Under the pieces are notes generated by a model. The model ran no database searches. It saw only the letters and a program-made list of their open reading frames with translations, and was not told the origin of the DNA. From NCBI RefSeq assembly GCF_004917065.1, contig NZ_SSYA01000002.1:285896-349895 (forward strand): a stretch of DNA of 64,000 bases. The letters are read 5' to 3'. Every line of letters begins with the position of its first letter. Within the stretch, counting starts at the first letter, position 1. A program made the position numbers and the translations under genes. Positions 44,127 to 53,082 of the stretch are shown piece after piece. Source of the stretch: Geomonas ferrireducens (lineage in GTDB: Bacteria > Desulfobacterota > Desulfuromonadia > Geobacterales > Geobacteraceae).

Positions 44127-44198
44127 GATGGGCTTCTCCTGGAACTCTCGGCGACGGCCGCCTGGATGTGGCGGCCGTCGCGTTAAGGTTCGGGGTGA

Positions 44199-45203
44199 TT
44201 ATTTCGCGTTGTAGCCGGTAGCCGCGTAGACTTCCTTCACGATGTCGGCACCGATGCGGCCCATGTTATCCTTGTGGGCTTTGTCCATCGCCTTCTTCCA
44301 CGCTGCACGCTCCTGCGGGGTGAGGGTGATCAGCTGGCTGCGGCCGGACTTTTTCACAGCGGCGAGGGCCTCGTCGTTGTCCTTCTTGGCCACGTCGTTG
44401 GCATACTTCGTCGCGTCCTTCATGCACCCTTCGAGGATGGTGCGGATGTCGGCCGGGAGCCCCTGCCAGAACTTCTTGTTCACGATGACCGCATAGCCCA
44501 GGTAGCCGTGGTCGGAGAGGGTGACGTACTTCTGTACCTCGTGCATCTTCTGGGTGTAGAGGTTGGAGGGGGGATTCTCGGTGCCGTCGACGACGCCGGT
44601 CTGCAGCGCCTGGTACACCTCGGAGAATGCGAGCACCTGCGGGATGGCACCTACCGAGCGCATCTCGGAGTCGAGCACCTTGGAAGACTGGATGCGCATC
44701 TTCTGGCCCTTGAAGTCGGCCACGTTCTTGAGCGGCTTGTTGGCGCTCATCACCTTGAAGCCGTTGTCCCAGTAAGCGAGGCCGAGGATCCCTTTCGGCT
44801 CGAGCTTCTTGAGGAGCTTGGCGCCCACCTGGCCCTGGGTGACCTTGTGCAGTTCCTGATAGTTGTCGAAGATGAAGGGGAGGTCGAACACCTCGAACTC
44901 CTTCACGCCGAGCGGTGCGAACTTGGCAAGGGAGGGGGCGAGCATCTGGACCGCGCCGAGCTGCAGGGCTTCCATCTCCTCCTTGTCCTTGTAAAGCTGG
45001 CTGTTCGGGTACACCTCGACTTTCACGCGCCCCTTGGTGCGCTCTTCGGCCAATTTCTTGAAGTAATCGGCGGCCTGTCCTTTAGGGGTGTGCTGCGCGA
45101 CTACGTGGCTGAACTTGATCACGATGGGGGCTGCGAAGGCGTTTATCGGCAGGGCGAGTGCCGCCGCCATGGCCAACGTTTTAAAACAGGCTTTCAGGTT
45201 CAT
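44199..45203 (-). CDS. dctP: TRAP transporter periplasmic binding protein
   Basis: The 334-residue protein has a signal peptide (ACFKTLAMAAALALPINAFA) and the DctP fold: IVIKFSHVVAQHTPKGQAADYF, then KMRIQSSKVLDSEMRSVGAIPQVLAFSEVYQALQTGVVDGTENPP. The Arg in KMRIQ is the residue that contacts the substrate carboxylate in the family. It is first in the operon, preceded by AGGAGGAAT and by a sigma-54 promoter about 110 bases upstream, so it will be made when the DctB/DctD-type pair is activated. Confidence 0.96.
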   Translation of the reverse strand: MNLKACFKTLAMAAALALPINAFAAPIVIKFSHVVAQHTPKGQAADYFKKLAEERTKGRVKVEVYPNSQLYKDKEEMEALQLGAVQMLAPSLAKFAPLGVKEFEVFDLPFIFDNYQELHKVTQGQVGAKLLKKLEPKGILGLAYWDNGFKVMSANKPLKNVADFKGQKMRIQSSKVLDSEMRSVGAIPQVLAFSEVYQALQTGVVDGTENPPSNLYTQKMHEVQKYVTLSDHGYLGYAVIVNKKFWQGLPADIRTILEGCMKDATKYANDVAKKDNDEALAAVKKSGRSQLITLTPQERAAWKKAMDKAHKDNMGRIGADIVKEVYAATGYNAK

Positions 45204-45315
45204 AGGGTATTCCTCCTTGGTTGGTGTCCTGCTGTTATGTGAAAATATTTATTAGTTTGGTGGCGGCACCTTATTTGAGGACTGTTGGGTGTTTGTATAC
45301 GATACATTGTTTTGT

Positions 45316-45331
45316 TGCAACTGCGGTGCCA
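45316..45331 (-). promoter_or_regulatory. Sigma-54 promoter of dctPQM
   Basis: On the minus strand, TGGCAC, CGCAG and TTGCA match the -24/-12 consensus exactly, with the invariant GG and GC ten bases apart. The predicted start is near 45303, leaving a 100-base leader before dctP. Confidence 0.93.
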
Positions 45332-45403
45332 CATGATTGGAGTCGTAACGTATTGATTAATGACTGTTGGAAGGGCCAGAATGATGGTTGAAACGTGAAG
45401 TGG

Positions 45404-45441
45404 TGGCGGAAAACGGCCACATGGGTGGCGGATATCTGCCA
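45404..45441. promoter_or_regulatory. Paired activator sites upstream of the sigma-54 promoter
   Basis: Two 16-bp imperfect palindromes, TGGCGGAAAACGGCCA at 45404-45419 and TGGCGGATATCTGCCA at 45426-45441, lie 22 bases apart, about two helical turns. They are 73-110 bases upstream of the -24 box. A third half-site TGGCGG follows at 45452. This is the layout expected for a DctD/NtrC-type activator, presumably the one encoded at 45602. Together with the sigma-54 promoter they fill the otherwise gene-free 398-base spacer. Confidence 0.82.
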
Positions 45442-45601
45442 AAAGCCGGCTTGGCGGCCGGATTAAAAACTTTGTGCGCGTGCGCTGGGGGAGTGTAGTT
45501 GTGGTTGGTGGGAGTTAATGCTGGCGGTGTGCCGAAAATAGAACAAGGCGGGCCAGCGGCCACGCCTCGTCATCTTTTCACAGCAGCAGATCTTACAAAA
45601 G

Positions 45602-46981
45602 CTAGAGGCCGTATTTGTCCATCTTGTAGCGCAGGGTTCCTCGCGGGATCCTTAATGTCGTGGCGGTCTGCAGTACGTTGCCGCCCGTTTTCTGCAACGC
45701 CTGTCGAATGAGCGTCTTCTCGATGCTGTTGATCGCCTCCTCCAGCCCGACATCCTGCGGAACTTCTATCGCCGTTGCGCTGGTGTCAACCGTCGTATGA
45801 TCGCCGTCCTGGCTGTTCCTGATTTCCAGCGGCAGGTGCTCCGGCAAGAGGGTCGGCCCAGTGCGCATGATGCAGATGCGCTCGATGACGTTTCTGACTT
45901 CGCGCACGTTTCCGGGCCAAGCGTACTGCGCCATGAGCTGTTCCGCCTCAGGCGAGATGTCGCGGAATTGGCGCCCGAAGGAGCGGCTGAACCCATCTAG
46001 GAAGTAGGCGGCGAGGGCGGCTATGTCGGCGGTGCGCTCGCGCAGGGGGGGGATGTGGATCGGGAAGACGTTCAGGCGGTAGAATAGGTCCTCCCGGAAG
46101 CTCTTCTCGGCGATGCGCTGCAAAAGGTCGCGGTTCGTCGCCGCGATCACCCGCACGTCGATGGTAACATCCTTCACCGCGCCGACCCTCCGTATGGATC
46201 TCTCCTGCAGCACCCTCAGGAGCTTTGCCTGCATTGCCATGTCCATCTCTCCGATCTCGTCGAGAAAAATGGTGCCGTGGTGCGCCTCCTCGAAGAGACC
46301 CTTCTTGCGGCCGCTCGCACCGGTGAAGGACCCTTTCTCGTGGCCGAAGAGCTCGCTTTCAAGGAGCGCCGCCGGTATCGAGGCGCAGTTGATGGCGATG
46401 AAAGGGGCGTCCTTGCGGTCGGATAGGTCGTGGATGGCGCGGGCCACCAGTTCCTTTCCGGTCCCGGATTCGCCGGTGATCAGGACCGTCGAGGGGATGC
46501 GTGCTATCTCGCGTACCTGGGCCACCACCTCGTTGAAGGCCTCGCTTTTTCCGATAATGGGGGAGGAGCCAAGGAGCGAGGCGTTTCCCTGACGCAGCTT
46601 GCGCACCTCGCGCTTAAGGGTCTGGGTCTTCAGTGCGAGCTTTACGATGAGGCGCAAGGCGTCCGCCTTGAACGGCTTTTTCATGTAATGGAAGGCGCCT
46701 AGCTGCAGCGATTCCACTGCGCTCTCGACCGAGCCGTACCCGGTGATGATGATCACCAGCAGCTCAGGGTCTAGTTCTTTCAGGGCCTTCAGGACGTCGA
46801 TGCCGTTCTCGGTCCCGAGGTTCAGGTCCAAAAGGGCGAGGTCGATCTGCTCCGAGGCGACGATGTCGCGGGCTTCCTGGCCGGTCTGGGCGGCGCAGAC
46901 CTGGAACCCTTCCCCGGATAGGATGCGCTGTACGTTTTCGCATATGAAGGCTTCGTCGTCTATGATCAGTATCTTTTCCAT
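45602..46981 (-). CDS. dctD: Sigma-54-dependent response regulator (DctD/NtrC type)
   Basis: The 459-residue protein has a receiver domain with acidic pair in ILIIDDEAF, phospho-acceptor in LALLDLNLG and Lys in KKPFKA. The AAA+ domain has Walker A GESGTGKE, the sigma-54 contact loop GSFTGA (Ser in place of the more common Ala), Walker B GTIFLDEIGEM and a C-terminal Fis-type helix-turn-helix ending in IPRGTLRYKMDKYGL. It should bind the paired sites near 45404-45441 and fire dctPQM. The kinase is encoded just upstream, 129 bases away. Confidence 0.96.
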   Translation of the reverse strand: MEKILIIDDEAFICENVQRILSGEGFQVCAAQTGQEARDIVASEQIDLALLDLNLGTENGIDVLKALKELDPELLVIIITGYGSVESAVESLQLGAFHYMKKPFKADALRLIVKLALKTQTLKREVRKLRQGNASLLGSSPIIGKSEAFNEVVAQVREIARIPSTVLITGESGTGKELVARAIHDLSDRKDAPFIAINCASIPAALLESELFGHEKGSFTGASGRKKGLFEEAHHGTIFLDEIGEMDMAMQAKLLRVLQERSIRRVGAVKDVTIDVRVIAATNRDLLQRIAEKSFREDLFYRLNVFPIHIPPLRERTADIAALAAYFLDGFSRSFGRQFRDISPEAEQLMAQYAWPGNVREVRNVIERICIMRTGPTLLPEHLPLEIRNSQDGDHTTVDTSATAIEVPQDVGLEEAINSIEKTLIRQALQKTGGNVLQTATTLRIPRGTLRYKMDKYGL

Positions 46982-47110
46982 GCGTTCCTTTTCCTGTTCC
47001 AGCTGAGCTGCATAGCTTTCACGCGAGTGGTTGGCGGTTCTGCACCTTCCGACGGAGGGGGAGGCCGGGCAGGGGGATGACGAGCATCTCCCTGCCTTTA
47101 CCTCCCGGAC

Positions 47111-49621
47111 TCAGTCTGCTTCCTGTTGATCGCCTAGCGGCAGCTCGACGGTAAACCGGGTTCCCCGGCCCGGCGCGCTCTCCACCTGCACCCGCCCCTG
47201 GTGTTCCTCGACGATGCGCTGGGTGATCGACAGCCCGAGACCGGTGCCGGCTCCCTTTCTTGTGAAGAACGGTTCGAAGATGAGGGGCTGGTCTTCGCTG
47301 GCGATGCCGGGGCCGTCGTCGCCGATGGTGATCACTGCATACCCATCGGAAACGGCAGTGGATACCTCGATGCGTCCGCCGCCTGGAAGGGCCTGCTGCG
47401 CGTTCTTGATGATGTTGAGCACCGCCTGTTTGATCTTCTCCGGGTCGAATCGGAACGGGGGGACCTCACCCTCGTTCATGACCAGTTGCACCTGCTGTTT
47501 CTCGCACGGCCGCCGCATCAGGAGCACGGTGTCGTTCACGAGCCGGTTGAGGTCGCACTCCCTGAACTCTGCGCGCACCGGAGAGGAGTAATTCAAAAGG
47601 GCGTTGATCAGCTTCTCCACCCGCTCGATCTCAAGGAGGGCCTTCTTGATGAGCTCCTTGTCTGCGGGGTCCGAGGTCGCCTGGTCGTGCAGGTCGTCCA
47701 GTAGCAGCGAGATCCCGGTCAGCGGGTTGCGCACCTCGTGGGCGATCCCCGCCGAGAGCTTCCCAAGGGAGGCGAGGCGGTCTAGTCTCATCATCTCCTC
47801 GTGCAGGTTCTCGCGCTCGGTCTCGTTGCGCAGGGTCACGGTAAGTCCCTGGTCGGAATCGACGCCGATGGGGAAGAAGCCGACGTCGAAATGGGTCTTG
47901 CCCGGCTCATGGTCGAAACGGAAGGTTTCACGCCCGTATCCGGCACCGGTAGCGAAGACGTCGGCGATCCTGTCGCCCAGTATTCCCCAGCCGTTGAAAA
48001 CCTCGCGGTAGTGCATCCCCGTCGTGATCCCTTCGCCCAGGAAGAGGCGGCCGGTGCTGTTGATGGAGGTGAGGAAGCCCTCCGGGGAGAAGGTCACGAT
48101 GCCGCTCGAGATACTCTGCAGCACGCTCTCCTTGAAATTGCGTTCGTCAAGGATCTCCAGCCGTGACTTCTTTAGCTCTTCCAGGGTGGCGAGGAGGCTA
48201 TGTTTGCGGCGGTCGAGCTCGTCGGCCATGTAGTTGAAGGTCTGGGCGAGGACGCCGATCTCGTCGGCGGAGTTCACCGCGACCCGGACCGCACTGTCGC
48301 CGGCGGCGAGCTTTTTTGCACTCACGGTGAGCTGTCTGAGCGGAACGCTGATGCCGCGTGACAAAAGCCAGGCTGAAAGCGCTGAGAAGACGGCGGTGAT
48401 CAGGATGATGGCCCCGCTTGCCTTGCGGTGCTCGCCGAGCTGGCGGCTGATGAGCCTGCTTCCTTTGCGGGATGCCTCGTGGAAGCGGTCCACCTGGAAA
48501 CCTATGGTGACGCCGCCGAAGATGCCGTGCTTCGCGTAGTCGCCGGTGTCGTAGAAGATGGGTGCATAGGCCATGATCTTCTTGGCTCCTCCTACGTTGG
48601 TGATGTCCACGTGCCCCTCCCGCTTGGCGCGCACCGCCTCGGCCACCTGCGGGTATCCGGGGTGAATGAAACCGGCGAAGTCGAGGTTGAAGGGGATGCG
48701 GCCGCTTTCCACGTCCGCCTTGCTCGACTTGCTGCTGTAGGGGGGGACCAGCTTGCCGCTTGGGTCCACACCGCGGATGTCCCAGTACTTGGGGTGCGTG
48801 ATGATCCATCCCTCGTCGTCGAACAGGAAGGCGTAGTTGCCGCTTTGGTAGGAGGGAAAGAGGGCTGCCGCGTTCTTGCCCGGGTCGATGTGCTGGGTGA
48901 ACTCCATCAGGTGGCGGTGGTCCAGGGAGAGGAGCACCATGCCGGCGAATTTCCCTTTGCGGTCGAAAAGCGGCGCTCCGAAGCGGATCACCCCCTGGTA
49001 TATCTTGCCGTCATAGGCGCTTTCCGGGTCCGCGGCGCCCGCCAACTGCTCCTGCTTGCTGACGTGAAAGCCGGTCAGGTGCGATACGTAGATCTCGCCT
49101 GGCTTCAAGGCGCGCACGCGGCGGAAGTAGTTCTCGCTTTTGAACTCCGTGTTCGCGGGGTCGGAGACGTCGGCAAGTTCCCGTTCCGGGGCGAAGGTGC
49201 CGTTGCGGATCGCCAGGCGCTCCCGCCCCTTTGCGTCAATGATGGCGATGGAGCGGTAGATGGGGCGGAACTCGTGGGTCCCCTGGGCCTCGGTCGCGCC
49301 GCCGCCGCGCTGCCAGACCTCTGAGAGCCGGGTCTGGTAGAAGTCGAGCAGGGTCTCTCGGTCCAGCCGCGACCGGGAGACGAAGAGGAGATCGCTCTCG
49401 CACTGGTGCAGGAAATCCTTGATGTTTTCCGCGAGGTCCCGCGCCCTCATCTGCAGCGACTCAATGGCCTGTCGGTCGTCGGACTCCGTTATCTCCATCG
49501 AGAGGTTGGTGCTGGTCGCCTGCAGGTTGGCTAAGAGAATGACGGACGAGACGAAGAGCGGCAGCAGGGAGAGCAGCAGCGTGATGACGAGGATCTTTTT
49601 GAAGATGGTGAAACGTGGCAC
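47111..49621 (-). CDS. dctB: Membrane sensor histidine kinase (DctB-like)
   Basis: The 836-residue kinase begins with a helix (ILVITLLLSLLPLFVSSVILL), followed by a periplasmic domain of about 360 residues with a double-Cache look (GIIDAKG/GWIITHP-type strands such as IAIIDAKGRERLAIRNG). A second helix, HAMP domain, PAS-like domain (SISSGIVTFSPEGFLTSIN), HisKA box (GKLSAGIAHEVRNPLTGI) with phospho-acceptor His, and ATPase domain (NIIKNAQQALPGGG, GDDGPGI, GTGLGLSITQRIVEEHQG) follow. It presumably senses external carboxylates and controls the DctD-type regulator. The sensor is larger than that of rhizobial DctB. Confidence 0.94.
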   Translation of the reverse strand: MPRFTIFKKILVITLLLSLLPLFVSSVILLANLQATSTNLSMEITESDDRQAIESLQMRARDLAENIKDFLHQCESDLLFVSRSRLDRETLLDFYQTRLSEVWQRGGGATEAQGTHEFRPIYRSIAIIDAKGRERLAIRNGTFAPERELADVSDPANTEFKSENYFRRVRALKPGEIYVSHLTGFHVSKQEQLAGAADPESAYDGKIYQGVIRFGAPLFDRKGKFAGMVLLSLDHRHLMEFTQHIDPGKNAAALFPSYQSGNYAFLFDDEGWIITHPKYWDIRGVDPSGKLVPPYSSKSSKADVESGRIPFNLDFAGFIHPGYPQVAEAVRAKREGHVDITNVGGAKKIMAYAPIFYDTGDYAKHGIFGGVTIGFQVDRFHEASRKGSRLISRQLGEHRKASGAIILITAVFSALSAWLLSRGISVPLRQLTVSAKKLAAGDSAVRVAVNSADEIGVLAQTFNYMADELDRRKHSLLATLEELKKSRLEILDERNFKESVLQSISSGIVTFSPEGFLTSINSTGRLFLGEGITTGMHYREVFNGWGILGDRIADVFATGAGYGRETFRFDHEPGKTHFDVGFFPIGVDSDQGLTVTLRNETERENLHEEMMRLDRLASLGKLSAGIAHEVRNPLTGISLLLDDLHDQATSDPADKELIKKALLEIERVEKLINALLNYSSPVRAEFRECDLNRLVNDTVLLMRRPCEKQQVQLVMNEGEVPPFRFDPEKIKQAVLNIIKNAQQALPGGGRIEVSTAVSDGYAVITIGDDGPGIASEDQPLIFEPFFTRKGAGTGLGLSITQRIVEEHQGRVQVESAPGRGTRFTVELPLGDQQEAD

Positions 49622-49685
49622 GTGGCTCTCCCATGTGGTTAATCAGTTCGGCAGGTTAGCATAAATCCTCTTTTCAGAATAGTGT

Positions 49686-49751
49686 TTCGACACCGTCCGG
49701 GAGAGCTAGGAGGCGAGGGGAGGGGGCGCGCCCGGGGGCTCCGGTGTCGAA
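49686..49751. repeat. Long-spaced inverted repeat in the dctB-ubiD gap
   Basis: TTCGACACCG at 49686-49695 is repeated inverted as CGGTGTCGAA at 49742-49751, enclosing a very G-rich segment with GGGCGCGCCC. It lies just past the divergent kinase start; function is unknown. Confidence 0.6.
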
Positions 49752-49820
49752 GGCCTTCTTCGACTGTGCCGGTAACCGCGGCTGAGCCCTCTCTGCGCGC
49801 GGGCTCGGGGGTCTTTTGTG

Positions 49821-49849
49821 TTGACTTGGCTGCGGGGCTGCATTAATAG
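49821..49849 (+). promoter_or_regulatory. Sigma-70 promoter of the ubiD-like gene
   Basis: TTGACT at 49821-49826 and TAATAG at 49844-49849 are 17 bases apart, 39 bases before the TTG start of the decarboxylase gene. Confidence 0.75.
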
Positions 49850-49888
49850 TAGTCCGTTGTTCAGGCTGGAATCGTCCGGAGGAATCGG

Positions 49889-51730
49889 TTGGGATATAAA
49901 GACCTTGCATCCTGCGTCGCTGACCTGGAGCGCACCGGCGCGCTGGTCAGGATTGACTGCGAACTTTCCGCGGAACTCGAGATCGGGTCGATCCAGCGCC
50001 GCGTCTATCAGGCGGGCGGCCCGGCGCTTCTCTTCACCAGGGTGAAGGGGAGCTCCTTTCCCATGCTCGGGAACCTCTTCGGGACCCTCGACCGCACGAG
50101 ATACATCTTCAGGGACACCCTTAAAGCGGTGGAGCGCCTGGTCAAGCTCAAGGTGGACCCGCGCACCGCGCTGAAGGAACCGACCACCTTGCTCGGCGCG
50201 GTTCCCGCTGCCTGGCACCTCCTCCCGAAAACGGTGGGGGACGGCCCCGTCCTTGCCAACCGCACCGCGATCGCCGGTCTCCCGCAGTTGAAATCCTGGC
50301 CCGACGACGGCGGCGCCTTCATCACCCTTCCCCAGGTCTATTCCGAAAGTGCGGCTCAACCCGGGTTGCGCCATTCGAACCTCGGCATGTACCGGGTGCA
50401 GCTCTCCGGCGGCGCCTACCGGGAGAACGAGGAGATCGGGCTGCACTACCAGATCCACCGCGGCATCGGCTTTCACCACGCCGAGGCCATCGAGCGGGGC
50501 GAACCGTTCCGGGTCAACATCTTCGTCGGCGGTCCCCCGTCCATGACCGTCGCCGCGGTCATGCCGCTTCCCGAGGGGATGCCGGAACTCTCCTTCGCCG
50601 GACTTCTGGCCGGGCACCGCATCGAAATGGTGCAGCGCGAGGGGAAGCTTCCCATCCCGGCGCAGGCGGATTTCTGCATCACCGGCATCGTCGACCCCAA
50701 AAGAACACTCCCCGAAGGCCCCTTTGGCGACCACTTCGGCTATTACAGCCTCGCACACGACTTCCCGGTGCTGAAGGTGGAGGAGGTCTTCCATCGCGAC
50801 GGCGCCATCTGGCCCTTCACCACGGTGGGGCGTCCCCCGCAGGAGGACACCTCGTTCGGCGCCTTCATACACGAGCTCACCGGCCCGCTCATCCCGACCG
50901 TCATTCCCGGGGTGAAGGCGGTGCACGCGGTGGACGCGGCGGGGGTGCACCCGCTTCTCTTTGCCGTCGGCAGCGAGCGCTACGTCCCGTACGGCGAGCG
51001 GCGCACGCCGCAGGAGCTTTTGACCATCGCGAACGCGGTGCTCGGGCAGGGGCAGCTCTCCCTGGCGAAGTACCTGATGATCGCCGCCCACGAGGACGCG
51101 CCGCGCCTGGACATCCACGACATCCCGGCGTTTTTGGCCCACGTTCTCGAGCGGTTCGATCCGCGCCGCGACCTGCACTTCCAGACCGCCACCACCATGG
51201 ACACCCTTGACTACTCCGGCTCGGGACTGAACAGCGGCTCCAAGGTGGTCATCGCCGCGATCGGGGAGAAGCGTCGCACCCTCGCCACCGAGCTTCCCAG
51301 CGGGCTCAGGCTTCCCGCCGGCTTCGACGACCCCAGGCTCTGCCTCCCGGGCGTCATCGCTTTGCGCGGACCCGCCTGCCGGACGAGGAAAGGGGAACCG
51401 GACGAGCGGATGGATGAGCTTTGCGAAACGCTTGCCGGCGGTGAAGGGCTGGAGGGCTTCCCGCTCATCGTGGTCTGCGACGACAGTCGTTTTACCGCGG
51501 CGGAACTGAACAACTTCCTGTGGGTGACCTTCACGCGCAGCGATCCCGCCGCCGACATCTACGGCGTGGGTGCCTCCATGGCCTGCAAGCAGTGGGGGTG
51601 CACCGGACCCGTCGTGATCGATGCACGCGTGAAGCCGCACCATGCCCCGCCCCTGGTCGAGGATCCAGCGGTGGAGCGCAAGGTGGACGAACTGGCAGCG
51701 CCCGGCGGCCCGCTGCACGGGCTTTATTAA
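49889..51730 (+). CDS. UbiD-family prenyl-FMN decarboxylase
   Basis: The 613-residue protein has the UbiD blocks: GYKDLASCVADLERTGALVRI, HSNLGMYRVQLSG, GLHYQIHRGIGFHH, NIFVGGPPSMTVAAVMPLPEG, PEGPFGDHFGYYS and IPGVKAVHAVDAAGVHPLLF. Glu and Arg residues of the active site lie in the PEGPFGDHFG and HYQIHRG segments. Members decarboxylate aromatic or unsaturated acids using prenylated FMN made by a UbiX protein. In organisms with the futalosine pathway a UbiD-type enzyme acts in menaquinone synthesis, a reasonable role here. The TTG start follows CCGGAGGAA. Confidence 0.9.
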   Translation: MGYKDLASCVADLERTGALVRIDCELSAELEIGSIQRRVYQAGGPALLFTRVKGSSFPMLGNLFGTLDRTRYIFRDTLKAVERLVKLKVDPRTALKEPTTLLGAVPAAWHLLPKTVGDGPVLANRTAIAGLPQLKSWPDDGGAFITLPQVYSESAAQPGLRHSNLGMYRVQLSGGAYRENEEIGLHYQIHRGIGFHHAEAIERGEPFRVNIFVGGPPSMTVAAVMPLPEGMPELSFAGLLAGHRIEMVQREGKLPIPAQADFCITGIVDPKRTLPEGPFGDHFGYYSLAHDFPVLKVEEVFHRDGAIWPFTTVGRPPQEDTSFGAFIHELTGPLIPTVIPGVKAVHAVDAAGVHPLLFAVGSERYVPYGERRTPQELLTIANAVLGQGQLSLAKYLMIAAHEDAPRLDIHDIPAFLAHVLERFDPRRDLHFQTATTMDTLDYSGSGLNSGSKVVIAAIGEKRRTLATELPSGLRLPAGFDDPRLCLPGVIALRGPACRTRKGEPDERMDELCETLAGGEGLEGFPLIVVCDDSRFTAAELNNFLWVTFTRSDPAADIYGVGASMACKQWGCTGPVVIDARVKPHHAPPLVEDPAVERKVDELAAPGGPLHGLY

Positions 51731-51742
51731 AAGGCAAAAGGC

Positions 51743-51860
51743 CTCAACGCAAAGACGCCAAGCCGCGAAGACGCAAAGACGAAAAACAGGAAGCACGACT
51801 GAGGCTTTTAATCGGGATTGTTCCCTTCGCGCCTTTGCGGCTCCGCGTCTCTGCGTTGAG
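51743..51860. repeat. Large imperfect inverted repeat (CAACGCAAAGACGC family)
   Basis: Arms of about 38 bases start CTCAACGCAAAGACGCCAAG and end CCGCGTCTCTGCGTTGAG. They pair with about 80% identity around a 45-base loop. The element lies between the UbiD and TlyA genes and is AG/CT-biased. Similar A/G-rich palindromic segments recur in many unrelated bacterial genomes and have no accepted function. Confidence 0.8.
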
Positions 51861-51894
51861 TCTTTCTGTCCTTGTTTGTGACTTTGGAGTAACT

Positions 51895-52662
51895 GTGGCG
51901 AAGGAAAGACTGGACAAGCTGGTGTTCGAACGGGGGCTCGCCCCCTCGCGGGAGAGGGCCAAGGCGCTCATCATGGCCGGGCAGGTGGTGGTAAACGACC
52001 ATCTGGCCGACAAGGCGGGGCTCATGGTCGCCCCCGAGGCGGAGATCCGTCTCAAGGGGGAGCCGCTGCCGTACGTGAGCCGCGGCGGACTCAAGTTGGC
52101 CGAGGGGCTCACCCGCTTCGGCATCGACGTCGCCGGGCTTTGCGCCGTCGACGTCGGCGCATCCACCGGAGGCTTCACCGATTGCCTGCTGCAGCGCGGC
52201 GCCCGGCGCGTCTTCGCCGTCGACGTGGGGTACGGCCAGCTTGCATGGAAGCTGCGCGAGGACCCGCGGGTGGTGAACCTCGAGAAGACCAACATCCGCT
52301 ACCTCGAGTCGCTCCCGGAAACTCCGGACCTGGCCGTCATCGACGCCTCGTTCATCTCTCTGGACAAGGTACTTCCGCCGACGCTGCGCCTCATCAAGGA
52401 GGACGGCATCGTCGTCGCCCTCATCAAGCCGCAGTTCGAGGTGGGGCGCGGACAAGTAGGGAAGGGGGGCGTGGTGCGGGACGCGAAAAAGCACCAGGAG
52501 GTGGTCGACGGCATCACCGATCTCGCCCGCGGCCTGGGCCTTACCGTCCTCGGCGTCTGCGACTCCCCGATCCTCGGCCCTAAGGGGAACAAGGAGTTCC
52601 TGATCCATCTGAAAAAGGGCGACGCGGTTCCCGAACCCGGGGACGCGGACGCTTCGGAGTAG
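51895..52662 (+). CDS. TlyA-family rRNA methyltransferase
   Basis: The 255-residue protein has an S4 RNA-binding domain (RLDKLVFERGLAPSRERAKALIMAGQV) followed by an FtsJ-type methyltransferase domain with the AdoMet motif VDVGASTGGFTDCLLQRGA, then IDASFISLDKVLP and LIKPQFEVG. TlyA proteins methylate ribose 2'-OH in 16S and/or 23S rRNA and are often annotated as hemolysins. The GTG start follows TTGGAGTAACT. An upstream open frame runs through the inverted repeat and is not coding. Confidence 0.92.
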   Translation: MAKERLDKLVFERGLAPSRERAKALIMAGQVVVNDHLADKAGLMVAPEAEIRLKGEPLPYVSRGGLKLAEGLTRFGIDVAGLCAVDVGASTGGFTDCLLQRGARRVFAVDVGYGQLAWKLREDPRVVNLEKTNIRYLESLPETPDLAVIDASFISLDKVLPPTLRLIKEDGIVVALIKPQFEVGRGQVGKGGVVRDAKKHQEVVDGITDLARGLGLTVLGVCDSPILGPKGNKEFLIHLKKGDAVPEPGDADASE

Positions 52663-52689
52663 ATTTCCATCCCGCAGGAGGTGTTTCAC

Positions 52690-53034
52690 ATGAATGACTG
52701 TCTTTTCTGCAAGATGGCGGACGGGCGCATCCCGGTCAAGAAGGTCTACGAGGACGACCTCCTCTTCGCCATCGAGGACATCAACCCAGTTGCGCCGGTG
52801 CACATGCTCCTCATCCCGAAGAAGCACTTGGCGAACGCGCTTGACCTCGCCCCCGAGGACGACCTGCTGATCGGTGCGGTGCACCGTGTTGCCGCCTCCC
52901 TCACCCGCGAACGCGGCTTCGACGAGGAGGGGTTCCGCCTGGTGAACAACACCAACGCCGGCGCCGGCCAGTCCGTATTTCACATTCATTTCCACCTGTT
53001 GGCCGGGCGCAAGCTCGGGTGGCCTCCGGGGTAG
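52690..53034 (+). CDS. HIT-family nucleotide hydrolase
   Basis: The 114-residue protein has CLFCKMADGRIPVKKVYEDD at the start, a candidate zinc pair, and the histidine triad in HIHFHLLAG near the end. This is the HinT type, a dimer that hydrolyses purine phosphoramidates such as AMP-lysine. AGGAG lies 11 bases before ATG 52690. It follows tlyA by 27 bases and is likely co-transcribed. Confidence 0.94.
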   Translation: MNDCLFCKMADGRIPVKKVYEDDLLFAIEDINPVAPVHMLLIPKKHLANALDLAPEDDLLIGAVHRVAASLTRERGFDEEGFRLVNNTNAGAGQSVFHIHFHLLAGRKLGWPPG

Positions 53035-53082
53035 CATCGGGGGGGACCGAACCTGAAACGGTACAGCCTAAGGAGAGAAAAG

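Noticed and set aside
49706..51796. 696-codon minus-strand frame opposite the ubiD-like gene
   Set aside because: The plus strand encodes a full UbiD protein. The antisense product is His/Gly/Arg-rich with no family features.
51520..51894. Upstream extension of the TlyA gene to 51520
   Set aside because: It would read through the end of the UbiD gene and the inverted repeat; the S4 domain starts right at GTG 51895.
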